Below are positions 1 through 8,157 of a DNA stretch of 64,000 nt, piece by piece (the stretch's first letter is position 1; every line of letters begins with the position of its first letter). Location: the NCBI RefSeq assembly GCF_014643535.1, contig NZ_BMJQ01000012.1:202665-266664 (forward strand). The letters are read 5' to 3'. Source of the DNA: Aliidongia dinghuensis. Lineage in GTDB: Bacteria > Pseudomonadota > Alphaproteobacteria > ATCC43930 > CGMCC-115725. The notes below the pieces were generated by a model. That model was not told where the DNA came from, ran no database searches, and saw nothing but the letters and a program-made list of their open reading frames with translations. Both the position numbers and the translations under genes were made by a program.

Positions 1-1
1 C

Positions 2-295
2 CGGATGATGCGCGCGACGCCCGGCGCCTTTGCGTTTCGTGACGCGGTCCGCCGCATCGGCGCGGACACGGCGGTGCCCGTCGTGCGCCGCTACGACCTG
101 ATGCATCGCTGGCTTGCCGAGGGCAAGGTGACCGAGACGCAGCTCATGGCGGGCGACGGCCTGCACATGGCGGACGCGGGCTATGAGCAGCTGGCGGCCG
201 AGGTCGCGCGCGAGCTCCTGGCCGATGCCCGCCGTCCGGCCGCCGCCGCGGCGCAGGCCCCTGACGAGGCGAGACGCGCAACGTTGCAGCCGTGA
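2..295 (+). CDS. GDSL/SGNH-type hydrolase, C-terminal end (cut by window start)
   Basis: Only the last 97 or so codons are present; the frame is open at the left edge. The visible part ends with the block V catalytic motif of SGNH hydrolases: D-x-x-H in 'DGLHMADAGYEQLA' (about 43 residues before the stop). Known family members are esterases, lipases or acyl hydrolases that use Ser plus this Asp-His pair. The nucleophile lies outside the window, so the substrate cannot be judged. The tail after the motif is Ala/Pro rich and probably disordered. The stop overlaps the GTG start of crcB by four bases, so the two are probably co-transcribed. Confidence 0.7.
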   Translation, partial: RMMRATPGAFAFRDAVRRIGADTAVPVVRRYDLMHRWLAEGKVTETQLMAGDGLHMADAGYEQLAAEVARELLADARRPAAAAAQAPDEARRATLQP

Positions 296-675
296 TTCAA
301 ACCTACGCCTGGGTGGCGCTCGGCGGCGCCATCGGCAGCATGGCCCGTTTCTGGATGGCGAACGTGGTCGCGGTCCTGACCGGGCCGGCCTTTCCCTGGG
401 GCACGCTCGGCATCAACATCATCGGCTCGTTCGTGATCGGCCTCGTCGCGTCGCTGACCGGGCCGGACGGAAGCTACGACGTGCCGTCGGACGCGCGCAT
501 CTTCCTGATGGTCGGGATCTGCGGCGGCTTCACCACCTTCTCGTCCTTCAGCCTGCAGACCCTGGTGCTGCTGCAGGCCGGCGAATTCCTGCGTGCCGGC
601 GGCTACATCCTGGGCTCGGTGGCGCTGTGCCTGATCTTCGTCTGGGTCGGCTACGTGCTGGGCATCACCCGCTGA
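292..675 (+). CDS. crcB: Fluoride ion channel CrcB/Fluc
   Basis: A 127-residue protein with four hydrophobic segments, the normal length and topology of a Fluc subunit, which forms a dual-topology dimer in the inner membrane and lets fluoride leave the cell. Family motifs seen are 'GGAIGSMARFWM' near the N terminus, 'GTLGINIIGSFVIG' in the second helix (pore Asn) and 'GGFTTFSSFSLQT' in the third (the Phe/Thr/Ser track that lines the pore). The start is GTG, overlapping the upstream stop as GTGA, which suggests translational coupling. I saw no fluoride riboswitch, as expected for a gene inside a transcript. The following chemoreceptor is convergent. Confidence 0.93.
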   Translation: MIQTYAWVALGGAIGSMARFWMANVVAVLTGPAFPWGTLGINIIGSFVIGLVASLTGPDGSYDVPSDARIFLMVGICGGFTTFSSFSLQTLVLLQAGEFLRAGGYILGSVALCLIFVWVGYVLGITR

Positions 676-721
676 TGGCTTGACCCGGCGGCGGGGATGC
701 CCGCTGCCAGGTCTTGCGTCG

Positions 722-2821
722 TCAGGCGGCGCGGATCTGGTCGAGGAATCCCGCGACGTCGCCCTTCAAGACATCGGCCTCGGTGCCCATGGCGTGGGCC
801 GCTTCGCCGACCTCGCCCGCGACGGTGCTCGCCTGGTCGACCGAGGCGGAGACGCCGTTGATGCTGGCCGAGATCTGGTCGGCCGCACGCGCCACCTCCT
901 GGACATTGCGGGCGATCTCGCTCGTGGCCGCCCCCTGCTCCTCGACCGCGGCCGCGATGCCGGCGGTGATGCCGCCCATCTCGCGGATCACTTCCGAAAT
1001 CGCGCGCACGCCCTCGACCGCGTCATGGGTCATGCCCTGGATCTGGCTGATCTGCTGGGTGATGTCCTCGGTCGCCCGCGCCGTCTGGTTGGCAAGGCTT
1101 TTCACCTCCGAGGCCACGACGGCGAAGCCCTTGCCGGCCTCGCCGGCCCGCGCCGCCTCGATCGTGGCGTTCAAGGCCAGCAAGTTGGTCTGGCTCGCGA
1201 TGCTGCTGATCAGCGTCACGATCTCGCCGATCTTCTGGCTGGCCGCCGCCAGGCCGGCGATCGTCGTGTCGGTCTTGCCGGCCTTGTCCATGGCGTCGTT
1301 CGAGATCGCGGTCGACTGGCTCATCTGCCGGCTGATCTCGGCGATCGAGCTCGACAGTTGCTCGGCCGCGGCCGCGACCGTGTTGACGCCGGCCGAGGCC
1401 TCGTGCGCCGCGGAGGCGACCGTCCCGGTCTCGGCGGCCGAGCGGCCGGCGGCCGTCGTCATCGCCTCCGACGAGGCCATGAGCCGCGCCGTCGCCTGGC
1501 CGACCGCGGCCAGGCTGGCACCGACCTGGCCGTCGAAACTGCGGCACAGCGTCTCGATCGCCGCGGCGCGCCGGGATGCTGCCGCCTGCTCCTCGATCCG
1601 GGCCGCGACGGCAAGCTCGTGCTGGCGGCCGTTCTCGCGCAGCAGGATGAGCGCCTGCTGCATGCGGCCGATCTCATCATCGCGCGTCTTTTCCGGGATC
1701 TCGACCGCGAAATCCTGCTGGGCCAGCCGGTCGATGGTTGCGGTCAGCTCAAGGATCGGCCCGCTCACCCGCCGACGCACGATCACGAACCCGGCCGCCG
1801 CCAGCCCGACCGCAACCAGCAGCAACAGCCCGTCCAGCACCAGGGTGCGCGTCGCCAGTCCAGCCTCGGGATCCGCCCGCGCCACCATCTGGTCGAGCGC
1901 CACGTTCAGCACGTCGACCGCATAGCCCGTGTATTCGGTGTTGAGCCTGCGCAGATCATCGATCGGCATGGTCGCTTTCTGCCCGGCGGCAAGCGCATCG
2001 ACCAGCGCCTTCTGGCCGTCGTAAATCGAGCCGGAGAAATTGCCGTTCGCCTTGGTCACGGCCACGACCAGTGCCGGCGGCGCATCCTTGCGCGCCGCGG
2101 CCTCGGTTACGACGACCCAGGCGGCCGATGCGCGCGCCGTGTCCTGGTACCAGGCGAGCGCGTCGGCCGGCGACAGGCTCTGGTTCGAGGCCACCGCCGA
2201 TTGCGTCAGCAGCGCTGCCAGACCGAGATTGAGCCGGGTCGCCCAGGCGGCGCGCTTGACCGACAGATAGTGGTCGACCACCGGATCGACCAGCTTCAAG
2301 GACGCCTCGAGCGGATCGCTGGCGCCGAGAATGCCGTCGAGCAGGGCCTGCGTGATTTTCGGCCAATCCTGCACGAGCTGGGCATCCCGCGCGGATTTCG
2401 GCTGATGGATCGCGGCGTCGACCTTGGGCCGCAAGGCGGCCACGGCGTCGTGGCTTGAGACGAGCCGGGCGATCGGGTCGGCAAGCTCGGGCAGGGCCAG
2501 GTCCTGCAGCGCCTTGAGACCGTCGGCATAGCCTTGCTCGGTCGCGGCGCGCAGCTTGGCGATATCGGCCTCGGTCGTGCTGCTGACCGGGGCATCGCCA
2601 AGCAAGCCGCTGATCTCAGCGCCGCGCTCGTTGCGCATATTGATGAGCGCCTTGAACAGATGCCGGGAAGTGAGGCTCGCCGTTTCGACCCGATGGGCGT
2701 TGGCGCTCCGCTCGACCGCATCCGAGAGCGCCACGGCGCTCGCGATGACCAGCAGCAATCCCATGGTGCCGATGACGAGGCCAAGGATCGTGCGGATCGA
2801 CAGATTGTTGAGGCGGAACAT
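722..2821 (-). CDS. Methyl-accepting chemotaxis protein
   Basis: A 699-residue membrane chemoreceptor. Visible in order: first membrane helix at residues about 12-32; a large, mostly helical periplasmic sensor region at about 33-325 without a family I can name; second helix at about 326-348; HAMP domain at about 349-400; cytoplasmic signalling domain to the C terminus, with the conserved hairpin tip around 'ASQTNLLALNATIEAARAG'. The tip binds CheA/CheW and the flanking helices carry methylation sites. The reading frame extends 50 codons further upstream, but ATG at 2821 is preferred because GGGAG lies 8 bases before it and the first helix follows directly. No che genes lie nearby, so it is an orphan receptor; the ligand is unknown. 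Confidence 0.93.
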   Translation of the reverse strand: MFRLNNLSIRTILGLVIGTMGLLLVIASAVALSDAVERSANAHRVETASLTSRHLFKALINMRNERGAEISGLLGDAPVSSTTEADIAKLRAATEQGYADGLKALQDLALPELADPIARLVSSHDAVAALRPKVDAAIHQPKSARDAQLVQDWPKITQALLDGILGASDPLEASLKLVDPVVDHYLSVKRAAWATRLNLGLAALLTQSAVASNQSLSPADALAWYQDTARASAAWVVVTEAAARKDAPPALVVAVTKANGNFSGSIYDGQKALVDALAAGQKATMPIDDLRRLNTEYTGYAVDVLNVALDQMVARADPEAGLATRTLVLDGLLLLVAVGLAAAGFVIVRRRVSGPILELTATIDRLAQQDFAVEIPEKTRDDEIGRMQQALILLRENGRQHELAVAARIEEQAAASRRAAAIETLCRSFDGQVGASLAAVGQATARLMASSEAMTTAAGRSAAETGTVASAAHEASAGVNTVAAAAEQLSSSIAEISRQMSQSTAISNDAMDKAGKTDTTIAGLAAASQKIGEIVTLISSIASQTNLLALNATIEAARAGEAGKGFAVVASEVKSLANQTARATEDITQQISQIQGMTHDAVEGVRAISEVIREMGGITAGIAAAVEEQGAATSEIARNVQEVARAADQISASINGVSASVDQASTVAGEVGEAAHAMGTEADVLKGDVAGFLDQIRAA

Positions 2822-2980
2822 AAGGGTGCTCCCTGTGGGGCGGTTTTTGCTTGGGCCGGATCGCATTCTTGCGCCGGGCTGTCGTGGCCACGGGCGTCGT
2901 TGCGGCGATTGTTGCTTGCCTTGGTTAGGGAATCGTAACGGCCGGGCACAAACCACGTGCCTTATGGGCAATCTTCATGC

Positions 2981-3007
2981 TGCGAATGATATTGAAAATC
3001 ATTCGCA
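2981..3007 (+). promoter_or_regulatory. Fur-like iron box upstream of the unknown gene at 3048
   Basis: A perfect 10-bp inverted repeat (TGCGAATGAT at 2981-2990, ATCATTCGCA at 2998-3007) separated by 7 bp. Positions 2987-3007 match the classical 21-base Fur palindrome (TGATAATGATAATCATTATC plus A) at 17 of 21 places. It lies 41 bp before the ATG of the next gene and 160 bp from the divergent chemoreceptor start. Repression of the downstream gene by ferrous Fur is the simplest reading; Irr or another Fur relative is possible. Confidence 0.65.
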
Positions 3008-3047
3008 ATATCGCTTAGTCTCGCTCGACCTGGAACTACGGGAGACG

Positions 3048-3545
3048 ATGATGTCCGGACACACCCCTCACCATCCGACGAGCCTCAGCGAACTCGAGCT
3101 TGCCGAGCGGCTGGTCGTCTGGTCGTTCCGGCGCTGGGTGTCCGGCACGGAGAATTGGGCGCTGGTCGAGCGCGAATTCCGGCGGCAATTCGCGGATACG
3201 GCCGCCCAGGGCGCGCTCCGCTCATTCGCCATGTTCGTCGAGGCGCTGCGCTGCCACGCGCGCCGGGTCATCCGGTATCACCAGCCCGGCTGCCCCTGTC
3301 TCGGTTCCGACGAGGTCTGCGTCCTGACCCTGGTGACGGCGACCCAGGCCGGCGACATGAATCTCGCGACCGCGACCGGCCGCTGGCTGGTCCGGCCCGA
3401 AGGCCTGGACCGGCTGGTCGAAGCAGCGGCGGCGCTCGGCCGCGCGATGGCGTGCCAGGATCTCCTTCTGCCGCGCCGCCTGGGCGACGACGTGCGGCCG
3501 GTGCGCCCGGCCGTGCCGTTCGACGGCACGATCACAATTCACTAA
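3048..3545 (+). CDS. Unknown 165-residue protein, probably iron regulated
   Basis: I do not recognise a family. The protein is soluble, with no signal peptide or membrane helix. The N-terminal half is helical ('LSELELAERLVVWSFRRW'). A central Cys cluster reads 'HQPGCPCLGSDEVC' with a nearby 'RCHARR', which could bind a metal, and the C terminus is mixed. Start: two ATG codons in a row at 3048 and 3051, with GGGAG 4 to 8 bases upstream; the frame is open far upstream, but that part overlaps the promoter and chemoreceptor. The Fur-like box 41 bp before the start suggests expression under iron limitation. The gene ends 6 bp from the convergent SDR gene. Confidence 0.7.
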   Translation: MMSGHTPHHPTSLSELELAERLVVWSFRRWVSGTENWALVEREFRRQFADTAAQGALRSFAMFVEALRCHARRVIRYHQPGCPCLGSDEVCVLTLVTATQAGDMNLATATGRWLVRPEGLDRLVEAAAALGRAMACQDLLLPRRLGDDVRPVRPAVPFDGTITIH

Positions 3546-3551
3546 GCGCGC

Positions 3552-4346
3552 CTATCCCGCGAGGCAGGTGAGCCCGCCGTCGACCGGCAGGCAGACGCCG
3601 GTGATGTAGCGTGCCTCGTCGGAGGCGAGGAAGAGTGCCGCGCGCGCCACGTCCCAGGCGTCGCCCATGCGGCCCATCGGGCTCCTGGCGTTGCGCGCGG
3701 CGATCATCGCCTCGGTATCGGCATAGCTGCCGGCGATCTGGCGATGGATGAGCGGCGTGTCCATGAGCCCGGGCATGATCGCGTTCACCCGGATATTGTC
3801 CTTGGCGTAACGGATGGCGAGCGCGCGGGTCAGGTGGTTCAAGCCGGCCTTGGACGCCGAATAGGAATAATAATGGTAGTCGTTGATATGGATTGCGGCG
3901 GTCGACGAGATGTTGACGATGGCGCCGCCGCCCTGCTGCAGCATCGCCGGCACGACCGCCTTGGACGCCAGCATCGCGCCGGTCAGGTTGATGTCCATCA
4001 CCCGCTGCCAGCGTTCCTTGGTGATGTCCTCGAGCTCGCCGATGTCGGTGATGCCGACGTTGTTGTGCAGCACGTCGATCCGGCCGAAGCGGGCGAGCGT
4101 CTCGGCGACGATCGCCTGGATCTGGGCCTCGTCGGTGACGTCGCCGGCGAGCGCCAGCGCCTCGCCGCCCTCGCTCGCGACGATCTTGGCGGTTTCCGCT
4201 GCCGCCTCCGCCCGCACGTCGACTGCGACCAGCTTCGCTCCTTCGCGGGCATAGAGCACGGCGGCGGCCTTGCCGTTGCCCCAGCCCGGGCCGGACGAGC
4301 CGGCGCCGAGCACCAGGGCGACCTTGTCGCGCATCCGCAAAGCCAT
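3552..4346 (-). CDS. Short-chain dehydrogenase/reductase (SDR)
   Basis: A 264-residue classical SDR, probably an NAD(P)-dependent alcohol/keto oxidoreductase. The nucleotide-binding loop is the longer variant 'GAGSSGPGWGNG' instead of TGxxxGIG, a form found in one SDR subgroup. Other landmarks are 'HNNVG' (NNAG-like motif), Ser in 'NISSTAA', the catalytic Tyr-x3-Lys in 'YSYSASKAG', and the C-terminal 'PVDGG'. ATG at 4346 is preceded by GGGGGA at good spacing. It is the last gene of the IclR-ThDP operon, 86 bp after the ThDP enzyme, with a strong hairpin in that gap. The substrate is unknown; it may reduce or oxidise the product of the ThDP enzymes. Confidence 0.88.
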   Translation of the reverse strand: MALRMRDKVALVLGAGSSGPGWGNGKAAAVLYAREGAKLVAVDVRAEAAAETAKIVASEGGEALALAGDVTDEAQIQAIVAETLARFGRIDVLHNNVGITDIGELEDITKERWQRVMDINLTGAMLASKAVVPAMLQQGGGAIVNISSTAAIHINDYHYYSYSASKAGLNHLTRALAIRYAKDNIRVNAIMPGLMDTPLIHRQIAGSYADTEAMIAARNARSPMGRMGDAWDVARAALFLASDEARYITGVCLPVDGGLTCLAG

Positions 4347-4387
4347 GGCGTCCCCCTGTTTGACTATTTGATTAGAGACGGATTCAC

Positions 4388-4423
4388 GGATTGAGTGGAT
4401 CGCTGCGCGATTCCACTCAATCC
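4388..4423 (-). repeat. Strong hairpin between the ThDP enzyme and SDR genes
   Basis: Perfect 12-bp inverted repeat (4388-4399 with 4412-4423); a further 3 bp pair inside after a one-base bulge, leaving the loop CTGCG. There is no T-run on the minus strand, so it is not a standard intrinsic terminator. It could partly terminate transcription, protect the upstream mRNA, or be a small palindromic repeat. Confidence 0.6.
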
Positions 4424-4432
4424 GATCCGGCT

Positions 4433-6175
4433 CTAGGCGACGCGGTCGCCCTTCTTGACCTGGACCGTGCGATTGTCGACTCCCGGCAGCATCTTGGCCG
4501 GATCGCGCGTCACGACCAGGTCGATCACCGTCGGCCCGCGCTCGGCGAGGCCCACCTCCAGCGCCGGACCCAGGTCGCCCGGCCGCTCGACGCGGATGCC
4601 GCGCACGCCCAGCGCGTCCGCGACCCGGGCATAGTTGGTCTCGGCCAGATCGGACGCGTGATAGGCGCCGCTGCCGTACATCAGGTGCTGCAGCGCCTTG
4701 ACGTAGCCGGAGGCCGCATTGTTGACGACGATGATGGTGAAGGTGAGCCCGAGCCGGCGGGCGGTCTCCAGCTCGCCCAGCATCATGTTGAAGCCGCCGT
4801 CGCCGGTCAGGCTGACGACGGGCCGGCCGGGGGCGGCAAGCGCCGCGCCGATGGCACCGGGCAGGCCATAGCCGATCGAGGCGAAGCCGCGGTCCGGCAC
4901 GAAGCCGCGGCCGGGCCGCTTGGTGTCGAACAACAGGCCGCCCCAGTGCGCCGCGAAGCCGCCGTCGGCGATCAGGATGCCGTCGGGGGCCAAGCGCTGA
5001 TTGAGCTCGCCCATCAGCCGGCCCATGGAGACCGGCACCTCGTCGGACGTGTATTTGCCGACGACGCCGGCCTTCCAGGCAGCATGGCGGCGCGCCACCT
5101 CGACGGCATAGGGCATCTGGCGCTGGCGGATGTCGCCGGCCTGGGGCGCAAGCAGCCGGTGCAGCTCCGCGATCGTCTCGCGCACGTCGCCCCAGAGCGC
5201 CAGTTCCGGCTCGTTGGTCCGGCCGAACTCCTCGGGCAGCAGGTCCAGATGCACGATGCGGGCGCCCTTGGGCGGCACGGTGAAACGCTTGGTCGCGATC
5301 TCGCCGAGCTTGCAGCCCACGACGAACACCAGGTCGGCCTCGGCGATAAGCGCGTTGGCGATCCGGTCGTAGCGGCCGAACAGGCCGGCACTCAACGGAT
5401 CGGTGCAGGCGATCGCCCCTTTGCCGGTCATGGTATGGGCGACCGGCAGGTTGAGCGCATGGGCGAACGCCGCAAGTGTGTCGGCCGCTTGACTCAAATG
5501 CACGCCACCGCCCGCCAGCAGGATCGGCCGCCGGGCCGCGGCCAGCAGGCCTGCCGCCCGCTCGACCGAGGCGACATCCGGCCGGCAGCGCACCGCCGGC
5601 GCCGCCTCGGTTGCAGGGTCGCCCGAGAACGCATCGGGCTCGAAGCCGTAGGTCGCATGGCACACGTCCTCCGGCACGTCGACCACGACCGGGCCCGGCC
5701 GGCCGGAGGTCGCGACACGGAACGCCCGGCGCATCAGCTCCGGGATGCGCTCGATCTGCTCGACCCGGATCACCTCCTTGGCGGCGGGCCTGAGGATGTC
5801 GATCTGGCGCGATTCCTGGGTCATGTTCTTCCAGGAATGGCCGCGATGGCTGTCGCCGACGAGCACGACCATCGGCGTGCCGGCGTTCAAGGCCTCGACC
5901 AGGCCGGTGACGAGGTTGGTGGCGCCAGGCCCGAGCGTCGCGTCGGCGAGGCCGACCCGGCCGGTGAGCTTGGCATAAGCGTCGGCGGCAAAGACCGCGG
6001 CGCGCTCGTCGTTGATCAGGTGATGCTCGAGCGAGAGGCGCCTGGCCGCGTCGTAGAACGGCAGCAGCTGGAAGCCACCCATGCCGAACATCGGGCCGCC
6101 GTGGAAGGCCTGGATCATGCGGGCAAGCGCTTCGCCACCGGTCATCTCGTTCGGGGTCATTTCATTCGTTGGCAT
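4433..6175 (-). CDS. Thiamine diphosphate-dependent enzyme, acetolactate synthase-like
   Basis: A 580-residue enzyme with the three-domain layout of the acetolactate synthase/benzoylformate decarboxylase family. The N-terminal Pyr domain has the ThDP-activating Glu in 'INDERAAVFAADAYAK' (about residue 58). A central domain follows (about 190-330). The C-terminal PP domain has the metal/ThDP motif 'GDGGFNMMLGELETA' ending in 'VVNNAASGY'. The family decarboxylates 2-oxo acids and may ligate the aldehyde to a second acceptor. No ALS small subunit is encoded nearby, so valine synthesis is unlikely. Its ATG directly follows the TAG of the E1 beta gene, so the genes are coupled. The specific reaction is not deducible. 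Confidence 0.88.
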   Translation of the reverse strand: MPTNEMTPNEMTGGEALARMIQAFHGGPMFGMGGFQLLPFYDAARRLSLEHHLINDERAAVFAADAYAKLTGRVGLADATLGPGATNLVTGLVEALNAGTPMVVLVGDSHRGHSWKNMTQESRQIDILRPAAKEVIRVEQIERIPELMRRAFRVATSGRPGPVVVDVPEDVCHATYGFEPDAFSGDPATEAAPAVRCRPDVASVERAAGLLAAARRPILLAGGGVHLSQAADTLAAFAHALNLPVAHTMTGKGAIACTDPLSAGLFGRYDRIANALIAEADLVFVVGCKLGEIATKRFTVPPKGARIVHLDLLPEEFGRTNEPELALWGDVRETIAELHRLLAPQAGDIRQRQMPYAVEVARRHAAWKAGVVGKYTSDEVPVSMGRLMGELNQRLAPDGILIADGGFAAHWGGLLFDTKRPGRGFVPDRGFASIGYGLPGAIGAALAAPGRPVVSLTGDGGFNMMLGELETARRLGLTFTIIVVNNAASGYVKALQHLMYGSGAYHASDLAETNYARVADALGVRGIRVERPGDLGPALEVGLAERGPTVIDLVVTRDPAKMLPGVDNRTVQVKKGDRVA

Positions 6176-7153
6176 CTAGCTTCTCCCGACCATGTCCCGA
6201 ACGGCCTCGACGATCGCCGGGGCCGTGACGCGCACCGCATTCTCGAGCGGCGGCGCATAGGCGATGAGCGTGCGCGGCGCGCCCAGGCGGCGGACTGGCG
6301 CCTTGAGCCGCTGCCCGAGGTGCTCCGCGATGGTCGCCGCGACCTCGGCGCCGAAGCCCGCAACCGCGACGGCCTCGTGGGCGACCAGCAGGCGGCCGGT
6401 CTTCTCCACGCTCTCGAGCACGCGCGCCTTGTCCCAGGGCCAGAGCGTGCGCAGGTCGATGAGCTCGACCTCGATGCCCTCACCCGCGAGCTTGCGCGCC
6501 GCCTCGACCGCGACATGGACCTGGGCCGACCAGCTGACGATCGTCACGTCCCGGCCGGGCCGGATCACCCGCGCCTCGCCGAACGGCACCAGGTGCTCGC
6601 CGTCCGGCACCTCGTCCGTCAGGCCCCACAGGTTCTTATGCTCCATGAACACGACCGGGTCGTCGGACCGGATCGCGGTCTTCAGCAACCCCTTGACGTC
6701 GGCCGGGGTCGACGGGCAGGCGACGACCAGGCCCGGCACATGGGCGTACCAGGCCTCGAGCGACTGGGAATGCTGGGCGGCGGACGAGCGCCACATGCCG
6801 ATCGGCTCGCGCACGACCAGCGGCACGCGGGTCTGGCCGCCGAACATGAAGCGCGCCTTGGCGGCCTGGTTCACGAGTTCGTCCATGGCGCAGAGCGCGA
6901 AGTCGGCAAAGCGCATCTCGACGACCGGCCGTGTGCCCATCATCGCGGCTCCGACCGCTGCCCCCAGGATCGCCGCCTCCGAGATCGGCGCGTCCGAGAT
7001 GCGCTCCGGCCCGAATTCCTCGACCAGGCCCCGGTACTGGCCGAACACGCCGCCGCGGCCCAGGTCCTCGCCGACGGCCCAGACCAGGGGGTCGCGGCGC
7101 ATCTCCTCGGCAAGCGCCGCGCGGCCGGCCTCCATATAGGTCGCAGTCGCCAT
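6176..7153 (-). CDS. Dehydrogenase E1 component, beta subunit (transketolase-like)
   Basis: A 325-residue protein of the pyruvate/acetoin/branched-chain dehydrogenase E1 beta family. An N-terminal pyrimidine-binding domain includes 'GEDLGRGGVFGQYRGL' and 'ISEAAILGAAVGAAMMG'; a C-terminal transketolase domain includes 'IDLRTLWPWD' and 'LLVAHEAV'. It pairs with the alpha subunit encoded immediately upstream to form the ThDP-binding alpha2beta2 enzyme that decarboxylates a 2-oxo acid or cleaves acetoin. The ATG overlaps the alpha-subunit stop (TGATG). No lipoyl E2 or E3 gene lies in this operon, which is unusual. The frame is open much further upstream, but that overlaps the alpha gene. Confidence 0.9.
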   Translation of the reverse strand: MATATYMEAGRAALAEEMRRDPLVWAVGEDLGRGGVFGQYRGLVEEFGPERISDAPISEAAILGAAVGAAMMGTRPVVEMRFADFALCAMDELVNQAAKARFMFGGQTRVPLVVREPIGMWRSSAAQHSQSLEAWYAHVPGLVVACPSTPADVKGLLKTAIRSDDPVVFMEHKNLWGLTDEVPDGEHLVPFGEARVIRPGRDVTIVSWSAQVHVAVEAARKLAGEGIEVELIDLRTLWPWDKARVLESVEKTGRLLVAHEAVAVAGFGAEVAATIAEHLGQRLKAPVRRLGAPRTLIAYAPPLENAVRVTAPAIVEAVRDMVGRS

Positions 7154-8157
7154 CAGAACGCCTCCCGGCGGGGATCGCCCGCATCCTGCACGTCGGTGAA
7201 GGCCGTCTCGGCCGGCGGGAACGGGGCGGCGAGCGCCTTGCCGTAGGCCGCACGCATCTCCTCGATCGCGGCCCTCGCGTCGGCGGCGAGTTCTTCGCTC
7301 AGCACGCCGGCGGCGCCCAGGATCTCGGCGGCGCGCCCGATCGGCTCGCCGCGGCGGCGGGCGGCGACCTCGTCGGCCGAGCGATATGTGGCGGCATCGG
7401 CGCCGGTATGGCCGGTCAGGCGATATGTCCGGGCATGGAGGAAGCGTGGGCCCTCGCCGGCACGGATCGCGCGGACCGCCTCTGCCGTCGCCGCGTCGAC
7501 CGCCAGCACGTCGTTGCCGTCGAGCTCGAATGTGGGAAGCCCGAGCGCCCGGGCGCGGGCACCGGCGCCGGCACCTGCGGTCATCGTGTGGGTCCGGGTC
7601 GTGGCAGCGAAGCCGTTGTCCTCGCACACGAACAGCACCGGCAGCTTGAACACGGCGGCCCAGTTCAACCCCTCGAGGAACGGCCCGCGATTGATGGCGC
7701 CGTCGCCGAACAGGCAGCAGACGACATGCGGCTCGCGCTTCAGCTTGATCGCATGGGCGGCACCGGCGGCGATCACGATATTGGCCGCGACAACGCCGTT
7801 GGCACCCAGCATGCCGACCGAGAAGTCGGCGATATGCATGGAGCCGCCCTTGCCGCCGCAATTGCCGCCGACCCGGCCCAGGAGCTCGCACATCATCGCG
7901 GTGCTGTCGGCACCCTTGCCCAGCGTGTGGCCATGGCCGCGATGGGTCGACAGCAGGATGTCGCTCGGCGCCAGGTTCGCGGTGACGCCGGCCGCCACCG
8001 CCTCCTGCCCGATCGAGGGATGGATGGCGCCGAGGACGACCTTGTCGTCCAGGCCGCGCAGCGCCTGCTCCTCGAAGGCGCGGATGCGCCACATCATGCG
8101 GTGATGGGCGCGCAGGCGTTTGATGTCGAGATTGTCGCCGGGCGACGGACCGGTCAT
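7153..8157 (-). CDS. Dehydrogenase E1 component, alpha subunit
   Basis: A 334-residue E1 alpha subunit. Motifs are 'STHRGHGHTLGKG' (ThDP and phosphorylation-loop region), 'GGSMHIAD', and the ThDP-binding segment starting 'GDGAINRGPFLEGLN' and ending 'FVCEDN' about 30 residues later. The length and motif order fit acetoin dehydrogenase or pyruvate dehydrogenase alpha chains. It overlaps the upstream IclR gene by four bases (ATGA) and the downstream beta gene by one, so regulator and enzyme are translated as a coupled unit. The substrate may be acetoin, pyruvate or another 2-oxo acid; the neighbouring acetolactate-synthase-like gene makes a C4 diketone or acyloin route possible. Confidence 0.9.
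   Translation of the reverse strand: MTGPSPGDNLDIKRLRAHHRMMWRIRAFEEQALRGLDDKVVLGAIHPSIGQEAVAAGVTANLAPSDILLSTHRGHGHTLGKGADSTAMMCELLGRVGGNCGGKGGSMHIADFSVGMLGANGVVAANIVIAAGAAHAIKLKREPHVVCCLFGDGAINRGPFLEGLNWAAVFKLPVLFVCEDNGFAATTRTHTMTAGAGAGARARALGLPTFELDGNDVLAVDAATAEAVRAIRAGEGPRFLHARTYRLTGHTGADAATYRSADEVAARRRGEPIGRAAEILGAAGVLSEELAADARAAIEEMRAAYGKALAAPFPPAETAFTDVQDAGDPRREAF

Noticed and set aside
4391..7246. 951-codon open frame on the plus strand opposite the ThDP genes
   Set aside because: Its translation is His/Arg/Asp-rich low complexity typical of antisense high-GC reading; the minus strand holds clear enzymes.
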